DNA of 10,871 bases from positions 1 through 10,871 of the forward strand of contig JBBSIS010000110.1 in NCBI GenBank assembly GCA_038231955.1, in the 5' to 3' direction. Of the stretch, positions 5,863 through 10,871 are shown one piece after another. This DNA comes from CADCTB01 sp038231955. GTDB taxonomy: Bacteria; Actinomycetota; Acidimicrobiia; Acidimicrobiales; AC-14. Numbering within the stretch: position 1 is the stretch's first letter; every line of letters starts with the position of its first letter. The position numbers and the translations under genes were made by a program. Below the pieces are notes generated by a model. The model did not search any database and was not told the DNA's origin. It was given only the letters and a program-made list of their open reading frames with translations.

Positions 5863-6564
5863 CTAGACGGGACGGTCTTCACGGCCGTTCGACTTCCCCA
5901 CCCAGCCGTCGGTGTCGTAGCCCCGGACCTCCCAGTACCCGAGCCTCGGAACACTCGGAGTCACCTCGATGGTCTCCAGCCATTTGCATGACTTGTAGCC
6001 GTACATGGGGCCGACGTAGAGGCGGGCGGGGCCGCCGTGGGCCGAGGAGACCGGCTTGCCCTCCATCTCGTAGGCCACGATCACGTCGTCGCGACGGGCC
6101 TGGTCGACAGTGAGCGTTTCGGTGTAGGCGCCGTCGAAGGACAAGAACCGCACCCCCTGGGCCCCTTCCTTCACGCCCGCCTTGTCGAGCAGGTCGGCCA
6201 GTCGGACCCCCACCCACGGCACGTCGCTCACCCTCCAACCGGTTACGCACTGGAAGTCCTTGGTCATGCGGGTGGCGGGCATGGCCTTGAGGTCGTCGAG
6301 CGTGAGGGTGACGGGGGCGTCGACGTGGCCACCCACGGTCAGGCGGTAGTCGGCATCGGTGCGGGAATGGAGCTTCCCGGTGACGGTGTAGATGCGGAAC
6401 CGGCCGACAGGGAACAGGGACAGGAACCCGGTGCCGTCCTTGGCCGTGATCGGCGACAGAACCCGCTCCATCAGATCGGCGGCCCTGGAGCCCAGGAGCA
6501 CGCCGGCCACGCCGGTGCCCATCATGGCGAGGACGAGCCTCCGCCCGACCGGCTTCGTCTCCAT
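5863..6564 (-). CDS. Tat-anchored molybdopterin-dependent oxidoreductase (sulfite oxidase / MsrP family)
   Basis: The 233-residue product begins with a twin-arginine signal or anchor (GRRLVLAMMGTGVAGVLLG, 7-25), then the oxidoreductase molybdopterin-binding domain (about 55-205). The probable molybdenum-ligand cysteine is C106 in FQCVTGWRVSDVPWVGV; HGGPARLYVGPMYGYKSCKWLETIEV (176-201) and YWEVRGYDTDGWVG (210-223) are further family signatures. It therefore acts outside the cytoplasmic membrane. It is shorter than E. coli MsrP, lacks the dimerisation domain of classic sulfite oxidases, and resembles the small bacterial family often paired with a b-type cytochrome, as here. Likely substrates are oxidised sulfur compounds, but the sequence does not decide this or the direction of the reaction. 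ATG 6564 has only a weak GGGG upstream. Confidence 0.88.
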   Translation of the reverse strand: METKPVGRRLVLAMMGTGVAGVLLGSRAADLMERVLSPITAKDGTGFLSLFPVGRFRIYTVTGKLHSRTDADYRLTVGGHVDAPVTLTLDDLKAMPATRMTKDFQCVTGWRVSDVPWVGVRLADLLDKAGVKEGAQGVRFLSFDGAYTETLTVDQARRDDVIVAYEMEGKPVSSAHGGPARLYVGPMYGYKSCKWLETIEVTPSVPRLGYWEVRGYDTDGWVGKSNGREDRPV

Positions 6565-6577
6565 GGACCCCAGGCTA

Positions 6578-6609
6578 GGGCCCGGGCCCCCGGTCGGGCC
6601 CTCGGGCCC
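6578..6609. terminator. GGGCCC-rich dyad cluster between CHRD and oxidoreductase genes
   Basis: Four GGGCCC hexamers (6578-6583, 6584-6589, 6596-6601, 6604-6609) lie in 32 bp. The first two form a perfect 12-bp palindrome, and the first pair can fold against the second. A very stable hairpin is expected in the 73-bp gap after the CHRD gene. With no T-tract it may be a weak terminator, an mRNA stability element or just GC-rich dyad sequence. Confidence 0.3.
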
Positions 6610-6637
6610 GCTCAGTTCACCGAATCGTAAGGACCGC

Positions 6638-7084
6638 CTAGCCGGCGCTGAGCTGGCTTCGGACTGCGCCGAGGGGGTACTCGGTGCTGTGAACGTTCAC
6701 GTAGTAGCCGGACGGGTTGGCGGCGATGTCCCTGAGGACGGCGGGGGGCTCCGTCGTACAGGTGGCCGACCCTGCGCCGGCGGTGGTCCCTTGGGGGGTA
6801 TTGAGCTCCACGGCGTGGGGCCCGATCTCACCGGCCGAACCCTTGTGGACGTGACCTCCGGTCGAGGCCGAGATGCCCTGGACGAAGACGATCACGCAGA
6901 TCCGGTTCGAGCTGTCGTCGATGACGACCACGGCCTGGCCGGAGCCGTCGGCGTCGCCGCCGGTGGGCACCTGGGCCCCGGTCAGCGAGCCTCGGAGCAC
7001 GGTGGTCTGAGCACTGGCGGGTGAGGCGGCGAGGCCTACGCATGCCGAGGCGGCGACGAAGAGGGTGAGAAGACGGGCGCGCAT
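6638..7084 (-). CDS. Secreted CHRD domain protein
   Basis: The 148-residue product has a Sec signal peptide (basic MRAR, hydrophobic core to about 20, likely cut after ASA at residue 25). A single CHRD domain follows, as first defined in chordin: LRGSLTGAQVPTG (30-42), GGHVHKGSAGEIGP (76-89) and YYVNVHSTEYPLGAVRSQL (127-145). Two cysteines in the mature protein (C63, C109) could form a disulfide. CHRD proteins are extracytoplasmic and of unknown biochemical function. The ATG at 7084 has a good GGAGG (7094-7090) five bases upstream, so it is translated independently of mrp, 46 bp upstream on the same strand. No link to Mrp function is evident beyond possible co-transcription. Confidence 0.9.
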   Translation of the reverse strand: MRARLLTLFVAASACVGLAASPASAQTTVLRGSLTGAQVPTGGDADGSGQAVVVIDDSSNRICVIVFVQGISASTGGHVHKGSAGEIGPHAVELNTPQGTTAGAGSATCTTEPPAVLRDIAANPSGYYVNVHSTEYPLGAVRSQLSAG

Positions 7085-7089
7085 GGGAG

Positions 7090-7094
7090 CCTCC
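7090..7094 (-). promoter_or_regulatory. Ribosome binding site for CHRD gene
   Basis: GGAGG on the minus strand, five bases before the ATG at 7084, fixes that start. Confidence 0.7.
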
Positions 7095-7130
7095 GCTCGG
7101 TTGAAGCAGGCAGGCTATCGCGCCAGGGCA

Positions 7131-8327
7131 CTACCTGATGGTCAGCTCGGGGTGCGAGATGCGGCCACGGCCCAGGGCGTCGACCCGCGTGGCCAGGGAC
7201 TCGAAGGCGAGCGACGCCTCGCCCGCCGGGTCGGACAGGGTGACCGGCGTGCCCACGTCACCACCCTCCCGCAAGGCGGTGACGAGGGGGACATGACCGA
7301 GCATGGGAACGCCGAGATCGTCGGCCAGGAGCTGGCCGCCACCGGCGCCGAAGATCTCGTAGCGCCGGCCGTCGTCGCCGGTGAACCAGCTCATGTTCTC
7401 GATCACGCCCCGCACGGCCAGGTTGACCTTGCGGGCCATCAGGGCCGAGCGCTGGGCCACCCGCTGGGCCGCAGGCTGGGGGGTGGTCACCACGTAGACC
7501 TCGGTCCTCGGCATGAACTGGGCCAGGGACAAAGCCACGTCGCCCGTCCCGGGGGGCATGTCGACCAGCAGGAAATCGGGCTCGCCCCAGTACACGTCGG
7601 TGAGGAACTGGTTCAGGGCCTTGTGGAGCATGGGCCCCCGCCAGATCACCGGCTGGTCGTCGGCCACCAGAAACCCGGTGGACATCACGGTGAGCCCGTT
7701 GGAGACGGGCGGCACGATCATCCCGTCGATCACCACCGGCTGCTGGTCGAGGCCGAGCATTTTCGGGATCGAGAAGCCGTAGACGTCGGCGTCGAGGATG
7801 GCGACCTGGTGGCCCAGGCGGGACAGGGCGACGGCCAGGTTCACCGTCACCGACGACTTGCCGACCCCGCCCTTGCCCGACGACAGGCCGAGCACCCGGG
7901 TCTTGCTGGAGGGGTCGGCGAAGGGGATCACCTGCGCGGGCCGATCGTTGGCCGCGTGGGCGTGGCCCTCGTGACCGGCCGAGTCTGCCGCCGCCCCGCC
8001 CGGGGCGTCGGCCTGAAGGCGGTCCTTGAGCGACGCCCGCTCCTGGTCGGTCATCACGGTGAGGTCGACGTCGACGCCGGTCACGCCGTCGAGGGCGCCG
8101 ACGGCCCGGGTCACCCGCTCGGTGATCTCGGCTCGCAGCGGGCACCCGGCCACGGTGAGGGCGATGGTGACCGCCACCCGCCCGTCGCCGACGAGGCGGA
8201 TGCCGCGCACCATGTCGAGCTCGACGACGCTCCGGTGGAGCTCGGGATCCTGGACCGGGCGCAGTGCCTCCAGGATCTGGGCTTCGAGAACGTGTCCTGC
8301 ATTGACGGGGGGATTCGGCGTGGTCAT
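7131..8327 (-). CDS. mrp: Mrp/NBP35-type iron-sulfur carrier P-loop ATPase
   Basis: The 398-residue product has an N-terminal MIP18/DUF59 domain (about 13-100, with the conserved Cys in GCPLR at 62) and a C-terminal MRP ATPase domain. The latter has a deviant Walker A GKGGVGKS at 151-158, DADVYG at 180-184 and MPPGTGD at 257-263. Such proteins bind and pass on Fe-S clusters. The CxxC usually placed after ENMSWF is absent: the protein reads ENMSWFTGDDGRRYEIFG (310-327), which I recall as usual in actinobacterial Mrp. The linker (101-140) holds a small His cluster (HEGHAH). ATG 8327 is preceded by AGGAG at six bases; a TTG at 8330 directly before it is less well placed. It is divergent from the SufR-like regulator, whose likely operator overlaps this ribosome site. 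Confidence 0.93.
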   Translation of the reverse strand: MTTPNPPVNAGHVLEAQILEALRPVQDPELHRSVVELDMVRGIRLVGDGRVAVTIALTVAGCPLRAEITERVTRAVGALDGVTGVDVDLTVMTDQERASLKDRLQADAPGGAAADSAGHEGHAHAANDRPAQVIPFADPSSKTRVLGLSSGKGGVGKSSVTVNLAVALSRLGHQVAILDADVYGFSIPKMLGLDQQPVVIDGMIVPPVSNGLTVMSTGFLVADDQPVIWRGPMLHKALNQFLTDVYWGEPDFLLVDMPPGTGDVALSLAQFMPRTEVYVVTTPQPAAQRVAQRSALMARKVNLAVRGVIENMSWFTGDDGRRYEIFGAGGGQLLADDLGVPMLGHVPLVTALREGGDVGTPVTLSDPAGEASLAFESLATRVDALGRGRISHPELTIR

Positions 8328-8333
8328 CAATTT

Positions 8334-8338
8334 CTCCT
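8334..8338 (-). promoter_or_regulatory. Ribosome binding site of mrp, overlapping the operator
   Basis: AGGAG on the minus strand, six bases before ATG 8327. Its last three bases lie inside the 8336-8349 palindrome, so regulator binding and translation initiation signals share sequence. Confidence 0.75.
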
Positions 8339-8349
8339 ATGTACATAGG
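8336..8349. promoter_or_regulatory. Perfect 14-bp palindrome, probable SufR-like operator
   Basis: CCTATGTACATAGG reads identically on both strands and lies in the middle of the 34-bp gap between mrp and the SufR-like gene. A dimeric winged-helix regulator encoded next to it is the natural binding partner, giving autoregulation and control of mrp. Its flanks keep partial symmetry (TT at 8331-8332 and AA at 8353-8354). Binding has not been shown; this is inference from position and symmetry. Confidence 0.65.
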
Positions 8350-8355
8350 TAGAAT
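8350..8355 (+). promoter_or_regulatory. -10 box for a leaderless SufR-like transcript
   Basis: TAGAAT matches the TANNNT-type actinobacterial -10 well and ends six bases before ATG 8362. Transcription would start at or next to the A of the start codon, giving a leaderless mRNA; no ribosome site is present, in agreement. The palindrome abuts it upstream. No good -35 is seen. Confidence 0.6.
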
Positions 8356-8361
8356 ACCGGC

Positions 8362-9072
8362 ATGGAGCAGTTGCCTCTCTCGGCAGAGGCCTTCGCGGCC
8401 GGCGTCGCCGCCGCCACCTCCGCCTTCGGCGACGCCACCCGCCGCCACATCTACCTCTTCGCCCACGACGCCGGCGAGGGAGTCACCACCGCCGAGGTGG
8501 CCAAGGCCTTCGGCCTGCACCCCAACGTGGCCCGGCACCACCTCGACAAGCTGGCCGGCGGTGGCTACCTCGAAGTCCAGATCGGCAGGGCGGCGAAGCT
8601 GGCCGCCGGCCGCCCCTCCAAGCGCTACCGGATCACCGACAAGGCCCTGGCCCTCGAGTTCCCCGTACGCCGCGACGACCTCCTCATCGCCCTGCTGGCC
8701 CGCACCCTGGCCCTCGTCCCCGTCGAAGCCGCCGAGGCCATGGCCGAGGCGGTCGGCGAGGAGTACGGCCGCACGCTGGCCGAGTCCATGGCCCCCGGTG
8801 AGGGCCACCGGTCCCTGCAGACCGCCCTGCACTCCGTGGCCGACGCCCTTACCGCCCACGGCTTTGCCTCCCACACCGAGACCCGGCCCGACGGCCTGGC
8901 CATCATCTCGGAGCAGTGCCCCTTCGGCGGCGCCGCCGTCCAGCACCCCGTCATCTGCGCGGTGGACCGGGGGATCGTCAAGGGCATGCTCGAGACCCTC
9001 TACGGCGACACCGTGCCCGAGACGTCGGCCTCCCGACCCGCCGGCGACCGAATCTGCGTCACGCTGGTCTGA
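8362..9072 (+). CDS. SufR-like winged-helix Fe-S sensing transcriptional regulator
   Basis: The 236-residue product has a winged helix-turn-helix at about 20-95 (TTAEVAKAFGLHPNVARHHLDKL, then the wing GRPSKRYRITD at 83-93). A dimerisation/sensor region follows, and then a C-terminal cysteine segment: C186 in EQCPFGG, C199 in HPVICAVDRG and C232 in RICVTLV. The Cx12C spacing and the CPF motif match SufR-type repressors that hold an Fe-S cluster and control suf genes; H195 is also nearby. Cyanobacterial SufR has four such cysteines as I recall, here three are seen. It lies between mrp (divergent) and a cysteine desulfurase (downstream), which supports a role in sensing Fe-S status. It is probably autoregulated through the upstream palindrome and made from a leaderless message. 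Confidence 0.85.
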   Translation: MEQLPLSAEAFAAGVAAATSAFGDATRRHIYLFAHDAGEGVTTAEVAKAFGLHPNVARHHLDKLAGGGYLEVQIGRAAKLAAGRPSKRYRITDKALALEFPVRRDDLLIALLARTLALVPVEAAEAMAEAVGEEYGRTLAESMAPGEGHRSLQTALHSVADALTAHGFASHTETRPDGLAIISEQCPFGGAAVQHPVICAVDRGIVKGMLETLYGDTVPETSASRPAGDRICVTLV

Positions 9073-9090
9073 CCAGCCTGCCGCCGCCGA

Positions 9091-9137
9091 TTCTTGTCGC
9101 GCTGAAGGGCCCCGGAGGGCATCGAGCGCGACAGGAA
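9091..9137 (+). promoter_or_regulatory. 13-bp stem hairpin between regulator and cysteine desulfurase
   Basis: TTCTTGTCGCGCT (9091-9103) pairs with AGCGCGACAGGAA (9125-9137) around a 21-nt loop. The only mismatch as DNA is a G-U pair in RNA on the plus strand, so the stem is complete as RNA. No T-tract follows. A second small hairpin (CGCT 9138-9141, AGCG 9147-9150) lies immediately before the ATG at 9152 with a GAGAG loop that could be its ribosome site. Possible attenuator, mRNA processing or stability element, or a weak terminator; an operator is also possible. Confidence 0.6.
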
Positions 9138-9151
9138 CGCTGAGAGAGCGC

Positions 9152-10264
9152 ATGGCTCGCCACTACCTTGATCACGCCTCCACCTCGCCGGCCCGGCCCG
9201 AGGCCGTCGAGGCCATGCTGCCCTGGTTGTCGTTCGCGGCCGATCCCGGTCGAGTGCATACCGACGGCCGGCAGTCCCGGGGCGCGGTCGAGCAGGCCCG
9301 GGAGCAGGTGGCGGCGCTGTTGGGGGCCCGACCCCGGGAGGTCGTGTTCACGAGCGGCGCCACCGAGGCCATCGCCGCCGCCGTGTGGGGGGCGACGGAG
9401 CGGGGCCGCCACGTAGTGGTGCCCGCCGTCGAGCACTCTGCCGTGCGGGACGCGTCGGCCGCGTTCGGCGAGGTCACCGAGATCGGCGTCGACGGGCTGG
9501 GCCGGGTCGACCCGGACGCGGTGCTGGGGGCCGTTCGACCGGGCCAGACCGGCCTGGTCCACCTCCAGTGGGCCAACCATGAGGTGGGGACCATGCAGCC
9601 GGCGGCCGAGGTCGTGGCCGGTTGCCGGACCAGAGGCGTACTCGTCCATGTCGACGCCGCCTGCGCCGCCGGGCACGCCGAGGTGAACTTCGCCACCCTC
9701 GGCGCCGACCTGATGTCGGTGAGCGCCCACAAGCTGGGCGGCCCCCAGGGCGTCGGGGCCCTCCTGGTCCGCCGGGGCCTCAGGCTGCGCCCTCTCCTCC
9801 TGGGGGGCGAGCAGGAGCGGTCACGGCGGGCCGGCATGGAGAACGTCGCCGGCATCGTCGGCTTCGGCGCCGCGTGCGCGTCACTCGCCGGGTTGTTGGC
9901 CGACGAGGCGGCGCGGGCCCGCACCCAGACCGATGCCATCCGGGCCGCGGCCGCCGCCGTCGAAGGGATCGTCGCCTACGGCGACACGCGTGACCGCGTC
10001 CCCCATCTGATCTGTATCGGCGTGCTCGGCGTCGAGGCCGAAGCCGTCCTGCTGAGCCTGGACCAAGCCGGCATCGCCGCCCACTCGGGCAGCGCCTGCT
10101 CCTCGGAGTCCCTCGAAGAGTCCCCCGTCCTGGCGGCCATGGGCGTGGAGGCCGAGCGCTCGCTACGGCTTTCCGTCGGCTGGTCGACCACCGACGGCGA
10201 CGTCGACGCGTTCGCGCTGGCGTTCCCGGCCGTCGTGCGCCGGCTGCGCTCGCTGCGAACCTGA
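9152..10264 (+). CDS. Cysteine desulfurase (IscS/NifS family, class V aminotransferase fold)
   Basis: The 370-residue product is a PLP enzyme that removes sulfur from cysteine as an enzyme persulfide for Fe-S clusters or tRNA thiolation. Visible are YLDHAST (5-11), TSGATEA (67-73), the cofactor-stacking histidine in VEHSAV (H95), N142 in WANHEVGT, D168 in HVDAA, the PLP lysine K194 in SAHKLGGPQGVG, and the catalytic C316 in HSGSACSSESLEESPVL. The long SGSACSS loop places it in group I (IscS/NifS) rather than SufS. The ATG at 9152 was chosen because family members begin a few residues before LDHA; the frame is open far upstream but only as an out-of-frame shadow of the regulator. It follows the SufR-like gene by 79 bp with a hairpin between. 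No scaffold (iscU/sufU), sufBCD or mnmA is in the window. Confidence 0.93.
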   Translation: MARHYLDHASTSPARPEAVEAMLPWLSFAADPGRVHTDGRQSRGAVEQAREQVAALLGARPREVVFTSGATEAIAAAVWGATERGRHVVVPAVEHSAVRDASAAFGEVTEIGVDGLGRVDPDAVLGAVRPGQTGLVHLQWANHEVGTMQPAAEVVAGCRTRGVLVHVDAACAAGHAEVNFATLGADLMSVSAHKLGGPQGVGALLVRRGLRLRPLLLGGEQERSRRAGMENVAGIVGFGAACASLAGLLADEAARARTQTDAIRAAAAAVEGIVAYGDTRDRVPHLICIGVLGVEAEAVLLSLDQAGIAAHSGSACSSESLEESPVLAAMGVEAERSLRLSVGWSTTDGDVDAFALAFPAVVRRLRSLRT

Positions 10265-10287
10265 GGCGACGGTCCGCTCAGCTCATC

Positions 10288-10680
10288 TCAGTGGTGCTCG
10301 TCGGCCTCTGCGTCGGCCTTGGTGTGGTGCACCGTGCCCGACGCGTGCTCGGGTGGGGAGTAGAGCGAGTACAGCTTGAGGTCGCTGGGACCGACGTTGA
10401 TCACGTTGTGCCACACGCCAGAGGGCACGATGACGGCCCAGTCCGAGGCGACCTCGTGCTGTTCGTCGATCTGCCCCTCGGACGGCCCCAGCGTCACTCG
10501 GGCGTTTCCCGACTCGATACGTAGGAACTGGTCGAGGTGGTCGTGCATCTCCACGCCGATCTCCTCACCGGGGCCGAGCCGCATCACGGTCAGCTGGACA
10601 TGGCTCCCCGTGAAGAGGACGGACCGGAAATCCACGTTCTCCAGCGTTGCTCGCTCCACATCGCCAACCCATCCGAGCAT
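10288..10680 (-). CDS. Cupin domain protein, single-domain type
   Basis: The 130-residue product is a small, probably metal-binding cupin. Motif 1 holds H46 and H48 (GVEMHDHLDQFLRIESG) and motif 2 holds H91 (PSGVWHNVINVG). The stretch KLYSLYSPPEH..GTVHHTKADAEA (102-125) is a signature of a widespread family annotated loosely as mannose-6-phosphate isomerase-like; I know of no settled reaction for it. It has no signal peptide. Homologues begin at about MxGWVGDVExATLxN, favouring ATG 10680. A GTG at 10725, with GAGG four bases upstream, would add 15 residues, but these lie in the overlap with a truncated osmC-like frame. It converges on the cysteine desulfurase gene with 23 bp between the stops. 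Confidence 0.88.
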   Translation of the reverse strand: MLGWVGDVERATLENVDFRSVLFTGSHVQLTVMRLGPGEEIGVEMHDHLDQFLRIESGNARVTLGPSEGQIDEQHEVASDWAVIVPSGVWHNVINVGPSDLKLYSLYSPPEHASGTVHHTKADAEADEHH

Positions 10681-10685
10681 GTCGA

Positions 10686-10829
10686 TCAGGCCGAACGGAC
10701 GGTGACGTCGGTACGCGACACCCACGTCACCTCGGCGCCCGTGAAGAGGGAGCTGCTGTCGGCCGTGACCGTGCCGCCTCCCTTGAACAGGTCGCCCTGC
10801 CAGGTTGCGCTCGCCTTGCGTTCCGTCAT
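10686..10829 (-). pseudogene. Truncated OsmC-like gene (first 47 codons)
   Basis: Reading leftward from ATG 10829, the frame encodes MTERKASATWQGDLFKGGG, then TVTADSSSLFTGAEVTWVSRTD, six further residues and a TGA at 10688-10686. This is the typical N-terminus of OsmC/Ohr-family organic peroxide-detoxifying proteins (ASAxWxGDLxxGxGTVxxDSS), which are about 140 residues long and carry their catalytic cysteines well beyond this point. Similarity stops near residue 41 and the cupin start follows six bases after the stop. AGGAG (10843-10839) stands nine bases before the ATG, so the fragment may still be translated and could couple to the cupin. A deletion joining osmC to the cupin leader is the simplest account; an assembly break is the main alternative. 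Confidence 0.7.
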
Positions 10830-10838
10830 CGTTTCGAT

Positions 10839-10843
10839 CTCCT
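10839..10843 (-). promoter_or_regulatory. Ribosome binding site of the osmC remnant
   Basis: AGGAG on the minus strand, nine bases before ATG 10829. It shows that the 5' end of the osmC-like gene is intact although the rest is missing. Confidence 0.55.
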
Positions 10844-10871
10844 GACAGGATGGGTTCCGGGCATCACCTTA

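Noticed and set aside
7065..8348. 427-codon plus-strand open frame opposite mrp
   Set aside because: Antisense shadow of mrp, rich in Gly/His/Asp with no recognisable motif.
8339..9151. Very long upstream extension of the cysteine desulfurase frame
   Set aside because: The added residues are Pro/Ser/Arg-rich low-complexity sequence typical of a wrong frame in high-GC DNA, and the region codes for the SufR-like protein in another frame.
7258..9153. 631-codon minus-strand open frame across the regulator and mrp
   Set aside because: It crosses two well-supported genes on opposite strands and shows no domain; composition is that of a shadow frame.
10261..10291. CTGAG/CTCAG hairpin between the desulfurase and cupin genes as a terminator
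   Set aside because: The stem is only 5 bp with an 11-nt loop and no T-tract, and alternative CTCAG pairings exist nearby; too weak to call.

Overview
The window is high-GC DNA (roughly two thirds or more G+C by eye) with dense, mostly co-directional genes, GTG and TTG starts, a leaderless-type promoter and several gene families typical of Actinobacteria: a DUF3107 protein, a paired Get3/ArsA-like ATPase set of the mycobacterial Rv3679/Rv3680 (BagA/BagB) kind, and an Mrp ATPase without a CxxC motif. The gene content fits a deep-branching actinobacterium, possibly of the Acidimicrobiia; that placement is inference.

Layout. (1) 176-667 (+) encodes a small cytoplasmic Ig-like protein. (2) 4447 down to 680 (-) looks like one five-gene operon: an Lgt-like membrane protein with a repetitive C-terminal tail, DUF3107, two ArsA/Get3-like ATPases and a small unrecognised protein. 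Spacings are short or coupled, and a triplicated 17-bp unit sits between DUF3107 and the first ATPase. (3) 4487-5116 (+) is a TMEM175-type channel, divergent from the Lgt-like gene and overlapping tail-to-tail with the next block. (4) 8327 down to 5049 (-) holds Mrp, a secreted CHRD protein, a Tat-anchored molybdopterin oxidoreductase and a cytochrome b561-type membrane subunit that probably serves the oxidoreductase. (5) 8362-10264 (+) holds a SufR-like Fe-S regulator and an IscS/NifS-type cysteine desulfurase. The regulator is divergent from mrp across a 34-bp gap with a perfect 14-bp palindrome, so mrp, the regulator and the desulfurase read as a small Fe-S biogenesis locus. (6) 10829 down to 10288 (-) holds a cupin preceded by the first 47 codons of a truncated osmC-like gene.

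The points most worth a second look are: the Lgt-like protein, in which several residues expected in the Lgt active site are replaced, in the same operon as Get3-like ATPases; the overlapping operator, leaderless promoter and mrp ribosome site; a 13-bp RNA-type hairpin before the desulfurase; the osmC remnant fused to the cupin leader; and two unrelated tandem repeats within 500 bp of each other. No tRNA, rRNA, CRISPR array, insertion sequence or defence system was seen.
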